DNA from: JAFEDN01 sp963818985
Lineage (GTDB): Bacteria; Pseudomonadota; Gammaproteobacteria; Coxiellales; Coxiellaceae
DNA: 64,000 bases
NCBI GenBank assembly: GCA_963818985.1
Contig: CAWFUJ010000004.1
Span: 186,001 to 250,000 of the forward strand
Direction: 5' to 3'
The notes beneath the pieces are model-generated. The model saw nothing but the letters and a program-made list of their open reading frames with translations. It was not told the origin of the DNA and did not search any database. Below are positions 44,546 through 53,120 of this stretch, one piece after another; the first letter of the stretch is position 1, and each line of letters opens with the position of its first letter. The translations under genes and the position numbers were made by a program.

Positions 44546-45745
44546 ATGGGTTTTTTAGCACATATCCGTGAAGCATTAATGAATTTATTTGCGGCTAAGT
44601 TGCGCTCTCTTTTGGCTATTTTAGGCATTTTGGTAGGTACAGGCTCGGTGGTGGCATTAATCTCATCGAGTCAACTCGCGACCGAACATGCATTATCACA
44701 ATTTAAAAAATTAGGTACCAATTTATTAGCAGTCACTATCTCCTCAAATCCGGGCAATGCCGGTCGTCGCGGTGGTGGCCAAGCTCGGAGTTTGAACGTG
44801 GAGGATATGCCACTCGTCAAAAGTCAGATTCCAGCCATCGAAAAAATCGTGCCATATACCACATTATTTCAACCGCTACGCTTTCAAGATTTAGAGTTTA
44901 ACGGCCAAATTTTAGGAGCAACTGAAGCACTGGCCGACATTGTCAAAATCAAAATTGCAGAAGGGAGATTTGTTTCCTTTCTAGATGGCAATAACTTTTA
45001 TTGTGTCATTGGCGCTGGGATTGGCCAAAAGATTCGTGAAAAGGGTCTTGAACCGATTAACCAACAAATCAGTGTCGGTAAAAATTTATTTACGATTATA
45101 GGAGTTGCAGAAAAGTGGGAACCCAATTTATTTTTATTTGCGGATGTGAATGAGGGTATTATTATCCCCATAGGTTTATCTTTTATACTTAGTCCAGAAC
45201 TGCAAATTCAAAATATCTTATTACAACTTTATCCCAACAATTCGCTTGACTCCGTTAGAACACAAGTGACTTCCGTGTTCGCGACCATGACCCCTGATAA
45301 ACAAATTCGTTTTCGTGATCCGCAACAAATTATTGATATTGTCAGTAAACAACGTAGTACTTTTACGTGGCTGCTGAGCGCCATCGGCGGGATTTCGCTA
45401 TTGGTGGGCGGCATCGGAGTGATGAATATTATGTTAGTCTCAGTGATCGAGCGGCGCAAAGAAATTGGGGTACGAATGGCGATCGGCGCGCGCCGTAAAG
45501 ATATTTTAGAAATGTTTTTAATTGAATCGGTTGTTCTCACCGGCTTTGGCGGATTAATAGGTGTCATCATCGGCACCCTCACGACTTTACTACTCGCGCT
45601 TTTATCGGGCTGGGAATATTCCTTTCATATTTTTCCGGCAGCATTAGGGTTTGTGGTGTCGACCACCGTGGGCATGTTTTCCGGGTTTTATCCCTCCTAC
45701 CGTGCATCGCAATTAGACCCGATAGCGACTTTACAGTCGGCATAA
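44546..45745 (+). CDS. MacB-type ABC transporter permease
   Basis: A 399-residue FtsX-like permease: one N-terminal membrane helix (LRSLLAILGILVGTGSVVALI), a large periplasmic domain, and three C-terminal helices with the family motif ERRKEIGVRMAIGARRKDIL. With the ATPase it forms the inner-membrane part of a tripartite efflux or secretion system. Substrate unknown. Separated from the ATPase by a palindromic repeat but surely part of the operon; GGAGG precedes the ATG. Confidence 0.88.
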   Translation: MGFLAHIREALMNLFAAKLRSLLAILGILVGTGSVVALISSSQLATEHALSQFKKLGTNLLAVTISSNPGNAGRRGGGQARSLNVEDMPLVKSQIPAIEKIVPYTTLFQPLRFQDLEFNGQILGATEALADIVKIKIAEGRFVSFLDGNNFYCVIGAGIGQKIREKGLEPINQQISVGKNLFTIIGVAEKWEPNLFLFADVNEGIIIPIGLSFILSPELQIQNILLQLYPNNSLDSVRTQVTSVFATMTPDKQIRFRDPQQIIDIVSKQRSTFTWLLSAIGGISLLVGGIGVMNIMLVSVIERRKEIGVRMAIGARRKDILEMFLIESVVLTGFGGLIGVIIGTLTTLLLALLSGWEYSFHIFPAALGFVVSTTVGMFSGFYPSYRASQLDPIATLQSA

Positions 45746-45770
45746 CGCTGTCATTCGGAAAAACAACCTT

Positions 45771-45808
45771 GTCATCCCGGATAAACGCTGCGCGTTTTCC
45801 GGGATGAC
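45771..45808. repeat. Dispersed palindrome (GTCATCCCGGATAAACGC family)
   Basis: GTCATCCCGGATAAACGC-TG-CGCGTTTTCCGGGATGAC hairpin between convergent genes, same family as 10035-10072. Confidence 0.88.
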
Positions 45809-45837
45809 AAGGTTAGTTTTCCAAGATGACCGCGTTT

Positions 45838-46455
45838 CTATTCTTTTGAAAACCATTCATCCAAACGGAGCTGAGCTTCTTCGATACCTTGATGCTGCAT
45901 GGCTGAAAAGATTTGCACACTGATATAAGTACTATATGGAGCTAAGGCTTCACTCACCTCTTTTAAAACTTTACGCCCTTCGGCCGCGGTTAATTTATCC
46001 GCTTTAGTCAGAAGAATATGAACTGGCACTTCGCACTGTATGGTCCAAGCAATTAATTGCTCATCGATCTCTTTTAAAGGATGGCGAATATCCATGACTA
46101 AAATCAAGCCCCGCAAACACTGACGAGTTTCTAAATATTCATTAGTGGTATGTTGCCAACGCTCTTTGATTGTTCGAGGCACCTTAGCATAGCCATACCC
46201 TGGTAAATCCATCAAGCGACGATCTTTTTCAAAAGAAAATATATTGATCATTTGAGTTTGGCCGGGAGTACTGCTGGTCCTAGCTAAGCCTTTAATACCA
46301 GTAATGGCATTGATAGCGCTGGATTTCCCAGCATTAGAACGGCCAATAAAAGCCACTTCCCAGCCCTTGTCTGCTGGTAATTGATTAAGCTCTACTGCGC
46401 TTTTTACATATTGCGCTTGATGATAATCGAACTTGGCTTGACGAACTAATTTCAT
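45838..46455 (-). CDS. engB: Ribosome biogenesis GTPase YsxC/EngB
   Basis: A 205-residue GTPase needed for large-subunit assembly. G1 GRSNAGKSSAIN, G2 TSSTPGQT, G3 DLPGYG, G4 TKADKL. Its ATG shares one base with the stop codon of fba, so the two are translationally linked, an arrangement typical of neither gene but seen in compact genomes. Confidence 0.95.
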   Translation of the reverse strand: MKLVRQAKFDYHQAQYVKSAVELNQLPADKGWEVAFIGRSNAGKSSAINAITGIKGLARTSSTPGQTQMINIFSFEKDRRLMDLPGYGYAKVPRTIKERWQHTTNEYLETRQCLRGLILVMDIRHPLKEIDEQLIAWTIQCEVPVHILLTKADKLTAAEGRKVLKEVSEALAPYSTYISVQIFSAMQHQGIEEAQLRLDEWFSKE

Positions 46456-47507
46456 TAAATTTCACCACGCTGATAACGCTTAGTCATTTGATCAAACGAT
46501 AATATTGTATGAATGCGCTTGGCTTGACCTGCCGTACCAAAGGCTTCATAACGTTCTTTACAGATTTTTCGCATGGCCACTCGCGATTCGCCTAAATATT
46601 TCCGCGGGTCAAATGCATCAGGATGCTTAGCAAGATATTGACGGATCGCTCCTGTGGCCGCCAATCGTAAATCGGTATCTATATTGATTTTGCGTACCCC
46701 AGACTTAATGCCTTTTTGAATTTCTTGGACGGGAACTCCATAAGTTTCTTTGATTTTACCACCGTTTTTATTGATGATTTCCAACCAATCTTGGGGGACC
46801 GAAGAAGATCCATGCATGACTAAATGCGTATTCGGTATCCGTTTATGAATTTGGCGAATGCGCTCAATGACCAACACTTCACCGGTGGGTGGCTTTGAAA
46901 ATTTATAAGCGCCGTGGCTAGTGCCAATGGCAATTGCCAAGGCGTCCACATGGGTGGCTTTAACGAATTCAGCGGCCTGCTCAGGATCGGTCAGCATTTG
47001 TTCTTCATTTAATTTGCCTTCAGCTCCAGACTCATCTTCTTTGGCTGCATGCATCGTTTCCAACGATCCTAATACCCCTAATTCTCCTTCTACCGATACT
47101 CCGCAAGCATGAGCCATCTCAGTGACTTTGCGAGTGACTTTCACATTATATTCGTAGTCACTGGGTGTTTTCATATCTTCTAGTAATGAGCCATCCATCA
47201 TTACCGAAGTGAATCCTAATTGAATCGAGCGCTGACAAATGGAGGGTGAACCACCATGATCTTGATGCATACAAATCGGAATAGTCGGCCATTCTTGTGC
47301 GGCCGCTTGAATTAAATTATAGATAAAAGTGGGTCCAGCATATTCGCGCGCTCCTGCAGAGGCTTGCACAATCACCGGACTTTCAGTCTCAGCAGCCGCT
47401 TCCATTACCGCCCTGATCTGTTCTAAGTTATTGACATTAAATGCTGGCACGCCGTAATCGTTTTCGGCTGCATGATCTAATAATTGTCGTAAAGTAATTA
47501 ATGGCAT
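46455..47507 (-). CDS. fba: Fructose-bisphosphate aldolase, class II
   Basis: Cleaves fructose-1,6-bisphosphate in glycolysis or works in reverse in gluconeogenesis. The 350-residue product has the Zn-binding MHQDHGGS, GELGVLGSLE and the phosphate-binding SHGAYK and INIDTDLRLA. It was the last gene of the tkt-gapA-pgk-pyk-fba cluster also found in Coxiella and relatives. Confidence 0.95.
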   Translation of the reverse strand: MPLITLRQLLDHAAENDYGVPAFNVNNLEQIRAVMEAAAETESPVIVQASAGAREYAGPTFIYNLIQAAAQEWPTIPICMHQDHGGSPSICQRSIQLGFTSVMMDGSLLEDMKTPSDYEYNVKVTRKVTEMAHACGVSVEGELGVLGSLETMHAAKEDESGAEGKLNEEQMLTDPEQAAEFVKATHVDALAIAIGTSHGAYKFSKPPTGEVLVIERIRQIHKRIPNTHLVMHGSSSVPQDWLEIINKNGGKIKETYGVPVQEIQKGIKSGVRKINIDTDLRLAATGAIRQYLAKHPDAFDPRKYLGESRVAMRKICKERYEAFGTAGQAKRIHTILSFDQMTKRYQRGEI

Positions 47508-47517
47508 GAAAACTCCT

Positions 47518-47727
47518 TTAAGATTCGATGTTATGTGATTTTAGTAACAAAACACAAATACAAATGATTGCAATAATAAATAATGTTAACAAACCGATCG
47601 TATAAATGCTTTTGCTTAGGTTTTCTTTACTAAATGCTTGGGGATTGCCTCGAATCGTACGCACTAAAAACCATAGCATTAACGCCGCGCCGATGATATA
47701 TAAAATATTAGTCCAATTTGCCATCAT
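47518..47727 (-). CDS. Small membrane protein
   Basis: A 69-residue protein with two hydrophobic helices (ILYIIGAALMLWFLV and IYTIGLLTLFIIAIICICVLLL). No known family. It sits between pyk and fba on the same strand, ten bases before fba. Confidence 0.6.
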   Translation of the reverse strand: MMANWTNILYIIGAALMLWFLVRTIRGNPQAFSKENLSKSIYTIGLLTLFIIAIICICVLLLKSHNIES

Positions 47728-47769
47728 TTTTTTGCAACTTCTCTATATCAGGATTATAGATTAATGCCA

Positions 47770-47816
47770 ATATTTTATCCTGGATACCGGCGAAGGCCGG
47801 TATCCAGGATAAATAT
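47770..47816. repeat. Dispersed palindrome (ATACCGG/CCGGTAT family)
   Basis: ATATTTTATCCTGGATACCGG-CGAAGG-CCGGTATCCAGGATAAATAT, the compact form of the repeat at 3093-3168. Confidence 0.88.
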
Positions 47817-47864
47817 CAATCTTTAATCGTTTTTTCCTTAAGATTGAGTAACCCAAATTAAATA

Positions 47865-49328
47865 TTATAGAACCTCAGAAACTTTTAATATTTTTAAGGC
47901 ATTTGAACCGCCGGTTACTCCAGCATGATCTCCCTTGGTTAAAATAACTAAATCATTTTCAGATCTAAATTGAGATTGAATACAGTGCGTATCGCTTCGC
48001 GATTGATAACGTGGTAAGGAAATTGAGTCACGTCAAAAGCAATCGGGAAAACACCTCGATACAATGACATTCTGCCTAAGGTTCTTGGATAACGACATAA
48101 TGCATAAATAGGTATTGCCGTGCGAATCCGTGACATCCACAAGGGGGTTCGACCTGATTCTGTTAAAGTGACAATTGCTTCAATATTTAAATGATTTGCA
48201 GTATACATCGTGGCCATAGCAATGGCTTCATCGATACGTTCAAACCGATTTCTATACGATGCCTGACCAATGCAGACTGGGCTGCTGCTCGACTGACCGG
48301 CATATACGCGCCATCGCTCTCCACCACCGTCACCGGATAATGGCCGCTGGCTGTTTCAGCCGATAACATCACCGCATCGGCATGGTCTAAGACAGCATTG
48401 GCAACATCAGACACTTCAGCGCGAGTTGGCACGAATTATTGACCATGCTCTCCATCATTTGAGTAGCGATAATGACTGGTTTATTTAAATGGCGGGCGCG
48501 ACGAATAATTTCTTTTTGGACTAAAGGTACTTCGGCATCCCCGATTTCTACCGCTAAATCTCCGCGAGCAACCATCACCCCATCACTGGCTTCGATAATT
48601 TCGTTAATGCCAATACCGCTTCGGTCCTTTCAATTTTAGCAATAATTCCGGTTATATTATTTTTTTGATCGGGGGCATATTGATTCATCAAATCACGAGC
48701 ATTGACGAATATCAGTGGCATTGCGCGGAAAAGATATGGCCACATAATCTACTTCCAAACTTAAGGCAATTTTCAAATCCTTTTGTCTTTTTCTGTCAGC
48801 GCTTCTGCCGTTAAGCCACCGCCTAAGCGATTGATACCTTTATGATTGGATAGCACACCACCGACCATAACACGGCAAATTATTTTTGAATCGCTGACTT
48901 CTTCAACCTGAAAACGTAAACGACCATCATCAAGTAAAAGGATATCTCGCGCTTTGACATCGTTAGGTAAGTTTTTATAATCAATGCCCACACATTCTTC
49001 TGTGCCGGCGTTTTCATCAAACTTGGCATCCAAGAGTAAAAAGCTGGCCTTTTTTTAAAATAACTGATTTTTCTTTAAAATTAGCCACTCGAATTTTTGG
49101 TCCTTGTAAATCTGCTAAAATTCCAATAACTTTTTTTTGATCAGCAGCCACTCTGCGTACATTCTCAATCCGTTTTTGATGATCAGCGCTGGTTCCATGG
49201 GAGAAATTTAAACGTACAACATTGACACCTGCTCTAATAATCCCTTCTAGTACTTCAGGGTTATCTGTGGCAGGGCCTAGGGTAGCAATTATTTTAGTGC
49301 GCCGGATAAGATGTTCGAGTTTTACCAT
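47865..49328 (-). pseudogene. pyk: pyk, pyruvate kinase, frameshifted in several places
   Basis: Pyruvate kinase makes ATP and pyruvate from PEP. The start (49328) gives RRTKIIATLGPATDNPEVLEGII and NVVRLNFSHGT; the next frame (48773-49033) GINRLGGGLTAEALTEKD; then MVARGDLAVEIGDAEVPLVQK and IIATQMMESM (48387-48578); DVANAVLDHADAVMLSAETASGHYP (48187-48432); IVTLTESGRTP (47948-48217); and the final ILTKGDHAGVTGGSN (to 47865). At least five shifts divide a protein whose motifs are otherwise kept. The neighbouring pgk and fba are intact. Confidence 0.94.
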
Positions 49329-49350
49329 AATAATAAGCTTACCCTATTAT

Positions 49351-49390
49351 CCCCCCTCCCACCAGGGAGAGCCCGGATGGGGGAGAGGAA
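49351..49390. repeat. Short palindrome of the CCCCTC/GAGGGG family
   Basis: CCCCCCTCCCACCAGGGAGA plus GCCCGGATGGGGGAGAGG, between pyk and pgk. Confidence 0.8.
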
Positions 49391-50587
49391 TTAATTTTTT
49401 GACTCTGCTCGTTTTACCAAAATGGTGACAGCAGGAAGCTGTGCCCCTTCTAAAAATTCTAAGAATGCTCCACCGCCAGTACTCACATAGGAGATTTTCT
49501 CGCTTAAACCAAATTGACCCAATGCCGCCAAAGTATCGCCTCCTCCAGCGATTGAGAAGGCCCGGCTATTGGTTATCGCCTTGGCTAATGCGCGAGTTCC
49601 TTCGCTAAATTGGGCATATTCAAACACCCCCAAAGGCCCATTCCAAACGATGGTACCTGCATCAGCGATTTGGTCTGCATAAAGGTGAGCGGTCACCGGT
49701 CCGATATCTAAAATCATATCATCAAGACGTACCGCATCCAGAGGTTTGACCACGGCTTTGGCTTTTTCGTTTATTTCGTGAGCGACAACCACGTCGATAG
49801 GTAAGGGGAAATTTGTCTGTAATCGTTGCGCTTTTTTAATAAGGTCTTTAGCTTGTTGTAGCCAACCGGGCTCGTATAAAGATTTGCCAACCGGGTATCC
49901 TTCCGCAGCCAAAAACGTATTAGCAATGCCGCCACCGACGATCAAACAGTCCACTTGGTTTAATAAATTTTCAAGCAATTTAATTTTGCTAGAGACTTTA
50001 GAGCCACCGACGATAGCCACTAATGGTTTTTTTGGATGTTCCAAAGCGGCAGACAAAGCCTGCAGTTCTGCCATTAACAATAAACCTGCACAAGCGATTG
50101 GCGCATATTTAGCCACACCTACGGTTGAGGCCTGGGCCCGATGCGCGGTGGCAAATGCATCCATGACAAAAATATCGCATTGATTGGCCATTCGTTTTGC
50201 CAATTGGACATCATTGGTCTCTTCTCCTGACAAAAAACGGACGTTTTCAGCCAAGGCCACTTGTCCGGGCTGAATTTTAATTTCCGCTGACAACCAATCT
50301 TTGATCAAAGCAACCTCTTGGCCCAAAAGATTAGTTAAAACTTGAGCAACGGGCGCCAGTGAGAATTGAGGGTCAAATTGTCCTTCTTTCGGACGTCCCA
50401 AATGCGATATTAATAGTACGCGAGCGTTGGCATTCAGCGCCGCACGAATAGTGGGAATCGTTTTTTCTATCCGTGTCATTTCAGTTATTTGACCATTGTG
50501 TATGGGCACATTGAAATCTTCGCGAATTAACACCCGACGTTCAGACAGCTCCAGATCGGACATTTTTAAAACATTTATGATACTCAT
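49391..50587 (-). CDS. pgk: Phosphoglycerate kinase
   Basis: Glycolytic ATP-forming enzyme. The 398-residue product has RRVLIREDFNVP, HLGRPKEG, LAENVRFLSGEE, AIVGGSKVSSK and the C-terminal SIAGGGDTLAAL with STGGGAFLEFLEG. The ATG at 50587 gives the family start MSIINVLKMSDLEL; the frame also has an ATG nine bases earlier. Separated from gapA, its usual upstream neighbour, by a 2.5-kb insertion. Confidence 0.96.
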   Translation of the reverse strand: MSIINVLKMSDLELSERRVLIREDFNVPIHNGQITEMTRIEKTIPTIRAALNANARVLLISHLGRPKEGQFDPQFSLAPVAQVLTNLLGQEVALIKDWLSAEIKIQPGQVALAENVRFLSGEETNDVQLAKRMANQCDIFVMDAFATAHRAQASTVGVAKYAPIACAGLLLMAELQALSAALEHPKKPLVAIVGGSKVSSKIKLLENLLNQVDCLIVGGGIANTFLAAEGYPVGKSLYEPGWLQQAKDLIKKAQRLQTNFPLPIDVVVAHEINEKAKAVVKPLDAVRLDDMILDIGPVTAHLYADQIADAGTIVWNGPLGVFEYAQFSEGTRALAKAITNSRAFSIAGGGDTLAALGQFGLSEKISYVSTGGGAFLEFLEGAQLPAVTILVKRAESKN

Positions 50588-50628
50588 AACGTACATTTTA
50601 CTTCATTCGCGGAGACTATTCCATTTTA

Positions 50629-50655
50629 ATTCCTCTCCCAAAAGAGAGAGGGAAT
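50629..50655. repeat. Short palindrome of the CCCCTC/GAGGGG family
   Basis: TTCCTCTCCCAAAAGAGAGAGGGAA between divergent pgk and the ATPase gene. Confidence 0.75.
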
Positions 50656-50728
50656 AAGCAAGACTTGAGTTTATAATATTTATCTAATAAAATGGTAAAT
50701 TCGATAACTTAAGATAAGATTGTTATAC

Positions 50729-51922
50729 ATGGACCCTCTTCATAACCCATTTTCTCCCGGCGCGGGAACTCCCCCTCCAGAATTGGCTGGGAGAGAAGAT
50801 ATTTTACAATCAGCACTCCTGACCCTGGGCAGGATTAAGCGCGGCCGACCCGCGAAAAGTATTCTCATGGTAGGGCTTCGCGGCACAGGTAAAACAGTTC
50901 TACTTCGAGAAATAGCCAGAATGGCCAAAAATGAAAACTATCAGGTTATTAAAATTGAAGCGCATGAAAAAAAATCTCTTCCTGAAATGCTCCTTCCTGA
51001 ATTGCGTCAAATGCTGTTTGCTCTGGATGCTGGAGATAAAATCAGCTCGAAAGTAAAACGTGCGTTTAGAGTACTCAAAAGCTTTGTCTCCAAAATCAGA
51101 TTAACTATTAGAATGCATGAACTGGATTTTGGTTTAGATATTGATCCTGAAAAAGGCACCGCTGACAGCGGCAATCTGGAAGCCGACCTTGCCCAGGTTT
51201 TTATCGCCATAGGCGAAGCAGCCCAGGATCGCAATACAGCAATAGCAATTATTATCGATGAACTTCAATATTTAGACGAAGAAGAATTAAGTTCATTGAT
51301 AATGGCCACACATATTACTTCTCAGGAATCGTTACCAGTCACCGTTTTAGGTGCTGGTTTGCCCCAATTAGTGGGTAAGGCTGGGCGCGCCAAATCCTAT
51401 GCTGAGCGGCTATTTGATTATCCTGAATTAGGGCCTTTAACAGCAGCCGACGCAAGATTGGCTTTACAGGCTCCAGTTATCAAAGAAGGCGTTACTTTTA
51501 CGGAGGCAGCACTCGACGAAATCATTCACATTACCGGGGGCTACCCTTATTTTTTACAGGAATGGGGTTATCAAGCTTGGAATCTTGCCAAAGAGTCACC
51601 GATAGACATTCATATAACTCAGGCAGCCACCAACGCTGCAATTCAACAATTAGATAAAAGTTTTTTCCGCGTTCGCTTCGACCGCCTGACGACTCGTGAA
51701 CAGGTCTATTTGCGTGCTCTGGCTGAACTCGGAGATAAACCGCAAAGATCAGGGGACGTCGCCGAAGAATTAGGAATCGACGTAAAAAACGCTGCGCCAC
51801 TGCGAAATAGTCTTATTAAAAAAGGGATGATTTACAGTCCGAAGCATGGCGACACGGCTTTTACCGTACCATTGTTTGAGGACTTTCTGAAACGGATGAT
51901 GCCTGATTTTAAGGCCAAGTAG
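50729..51922 (+). CDS. P-loop ATPase (AAA/STAND-like) with C-terminal winged helix
   Basis: A 397-residue protein starting DPLHNPFSPGAGTPPPELAGRE, with Walker A GLRGTGKT, Walker B IAIIIDELQYLD, sensor region VLGAGLPQL and a C-terminal DNA-binding-like region (LTTREQVYLRALAELG...GDVAEELGI). This single-gene family occurs widely but patchily in bacteria; its role is not known to me. It is on the strand opposite the glycolytic genes and lies in the insertion between gapA and pgk. The ATG at 50729 is preferred over an in-frame TTG at 50720; no clear ribosome site is seen. Confidence 0.75.
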   Translation: MDPLHNPFSPGAGTPPPELAGREDILQSALLTLGRIKRGRPAKSILMVGLRGTGKTVLLREIARMAKNENYQVIKIEAHEKKSLPEMLLPELRQMLFALDAGDKISSKVKRAFRVLKSFVSKIRLTIRMHELDFGLDIDPEKGTADSGNLEADLAQVFIAIGEAAQDRNTAIAIIIDELQYLDEEELSSLIMATHITSQESLPVTVLGAGLPQLVGKAGRAKSYAERLFDYPELGPLTAADARLALQAPVIKEGVTFTEAALDEIIHITGGYPYFLQEWGYQAWNLAKESPIDIHITQAATNAAIQQLDKSFFRVRFDRLTTREQVYLRALAELGDKPQRSGDVAEELGIDVKNAAPLRNSLIKKGMIYSPKHGDTAFTVPLFEDFLKRMMPDFKAK

Positions 51923-51953
51923 AAGGCTAATAATAAATACCCTTCTAAAAAAT

Positions 51954-52170
51954 AATTTTCGCAGAAAATCTTTACGCCATGGGGGATCGCAAGGGGGAGC
52001 TGCGCGAAGCGCTCCCCCTTCATTCCGAGCACCCCACCCCAAAAACTGGGGAAATATCAGAAATGACGCCATTATAAATCAAAGATTTACAATGGCGTCA
52101 TTAGAAGCATCGGCTTTGCCGAGCGCAGGATATAAACAGGAAGCAATTCTCGCTGTCTACAGTGAAAATT
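51954..52170. mobile_element. Palindromic element copy B (141-bp type) carrying a nested 74-bp element
   Basis: Same element as inside prmA: ends AATTTTC and GAAAATT pair like the ends of copy A but with other bases, while the core (TTACGCCATGGGGGATCG, GGGGGAGCTGCGCGAAGCGC and CAGGATATAAACAGGAAGC) is almost the same. A 74-bp element (52032-52105) is inserted after CATTCCGAGCA; without it the length is 139 bp. Fills the gap between the ATPase gene and the 91-residue gene. Confidence 0.85.
52032..52105 (+). mobile_element. 74-bp MITE-like element, copy B
   Basis: Identical over 74 bases to the reverse complement of 8248-8321. Flanked by AGCA on both sides, while the uninterrupted site in prmA has AGCA once, which fits a 4-bp target duplication. 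Confidence 0.85.
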
Positions 52171-52240
52171 GCTGATTGCTTCTGTAATTATTTTTCAATA
52201 TGATAAGCACTTAATCATTTTCGTCCTAAAGGAGCTCGTT

Positions 52241-52516
52241 ATGTCTAAGAAAAAGCCAGGAATGCGCCAAGAAGAAATCTATGATCCGTTAATGTTTGAT
52301 GATCTAGAAGAAGATGAAATGATTAATACTTTCAGTCAAGTGGCAGAGGCGTCAATTGAGCATATGCGAGTGGCTTGTGATCTGACTAAGATCATTGTTT
52401 CCACTGGAAATAAATCTAATTTAACTACTGAAGAGATTCTCAATATTTTCCGTCAATCAGCCACCACCATTTTAGATTGCACGCCCTTAAAAGCATTATT
52501 CGAAGAAAAAAATTAA
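52241..52516 (+). CDS. Small acidic protein of unknown function
   Basis: A 91-residue acidic, helical protein (EEIYDPLMFDDLEEDEMINTF) of no known family. The ATG at 52241 follows AAAGGAG exactly; the longer frame from 52169 starts inside the repeat and has no ribosome site. It lies in the insertion between gapA and pgk. Confidence 0.6.
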   Translation: MSKKKPGMRQEEIYDPLMFDDLEEDEMINTFSQVAEASIEHMRVACDLTKIIVSTGNKSNLTTEEILNIFRQSATTILDCTPLKALFEEKN

Positions 52517-52541
52517 TTCAAAATCTAATTCCAAAAGCCGT

Positions 52542-52617
52542 GTCATCCCGCGGCTTGACCGCGGGATCCAGCAACCTGCAAGTCAGTATGGATCCCGCGG
52601 TCAAGCCGCGGGATGAC
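52542..52617. repeat. 77-bp dispersed inverted repeat (GTCATCCCGCGG family, long form)
   Basis: Third long copy, with arms like those at 7462-7538 and 17298-17374 and spacer GCAACCTGCAAGTCAGTA. Confidence 0.9.
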
Positions 52618-52643
52618 CCTGTGCTTTTGCGGGATGACTGTGC

Positions 52644-53002
52644 TTAAATGAGTTTACTCAGGTATACCGTGGCTGGACAGACTCGAATGCCCAATTCGCC
52701 AAGGTAATCTTTTTTACCCATTGCCGAGATTTGCCAGGCCTCGGTTTCCGGAAAACGGTTTTTTAAATATTTAAGTGCCGGAGCTATAGGCGCATCATTC
52801 CATTTACATTCAATAAAAATCGCAATTCTCGTTTTAAAATATGCTCTCTTTGATCAGCCACATCCCAATTCAAGTAGCCACGCTTTTCTTTTAATAAGGT
52901 TTTTGCCAAAGTTGTTTTGCCTACTTGGCGGGGGCCGCCAATAAAAACCATTTTTCGAAGGAGGTCTTCTTTAACTTGTGGTACTAAATATCTGGTAATC
53001 AT
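52644..53002 (-). pseudogene. AAA_14/DUF4143-type ATPase, internally deleted remnant
   Basis: The start (from 53002) reads ITRYLVPQVKEDLLRKMVFIGGPRQVGKTTLAKTLL with a Walker A, typical of the AAA_14 ATPase family. After about 70 residues the frame is lost and the text jumps to the family C-terminus in another frame (AIFIECKWNDAPIAPALKYLKNRF...GIRVCPATVYL) ending at 52644. Of about 390 residues only about 120 remain, so the middle has been deleted. An ATG at 53032 is possible but less likely. Confidence 0.8.
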
Positions 53003-53018
53003 TAAATGATGATACGAC

Positions 53019-53074
53019 TTTTTTCGACTCAATCAAAATTACACGCGAGTTTTTTCGACTAGGATCAAAATTAC
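53019..53074 (+). repeat. Two-copy direct repeat, 31-bp period
   Basis: TTTTTTCGACTCAATCAAAA at 53019 and TTTTTTCGACTAGGATCAAA at 53050, each ending AAAATTAC. At the edge of the insertion next to the AAA_14 remnant. Confidence 0.65.
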
Positions 53075-53120
53075 TATAAACCCTCCTCTCTCGAGAGAAA
53101 GGAATATATGCAAAAGTTCG

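Noticed and set aside
50700..50731. CTTAAG before the P-loop ATPase as a PmrA half-site
   Set aside because: No second half-site eleven bases away.
51770..52072. Reverse-strand open frame with RNEGGALRAAPP next to the ATPase gene
   Set aside because: It lies on the mobile palindromic element and the end of the ATPase gene; there is no ribosome site or independent support.
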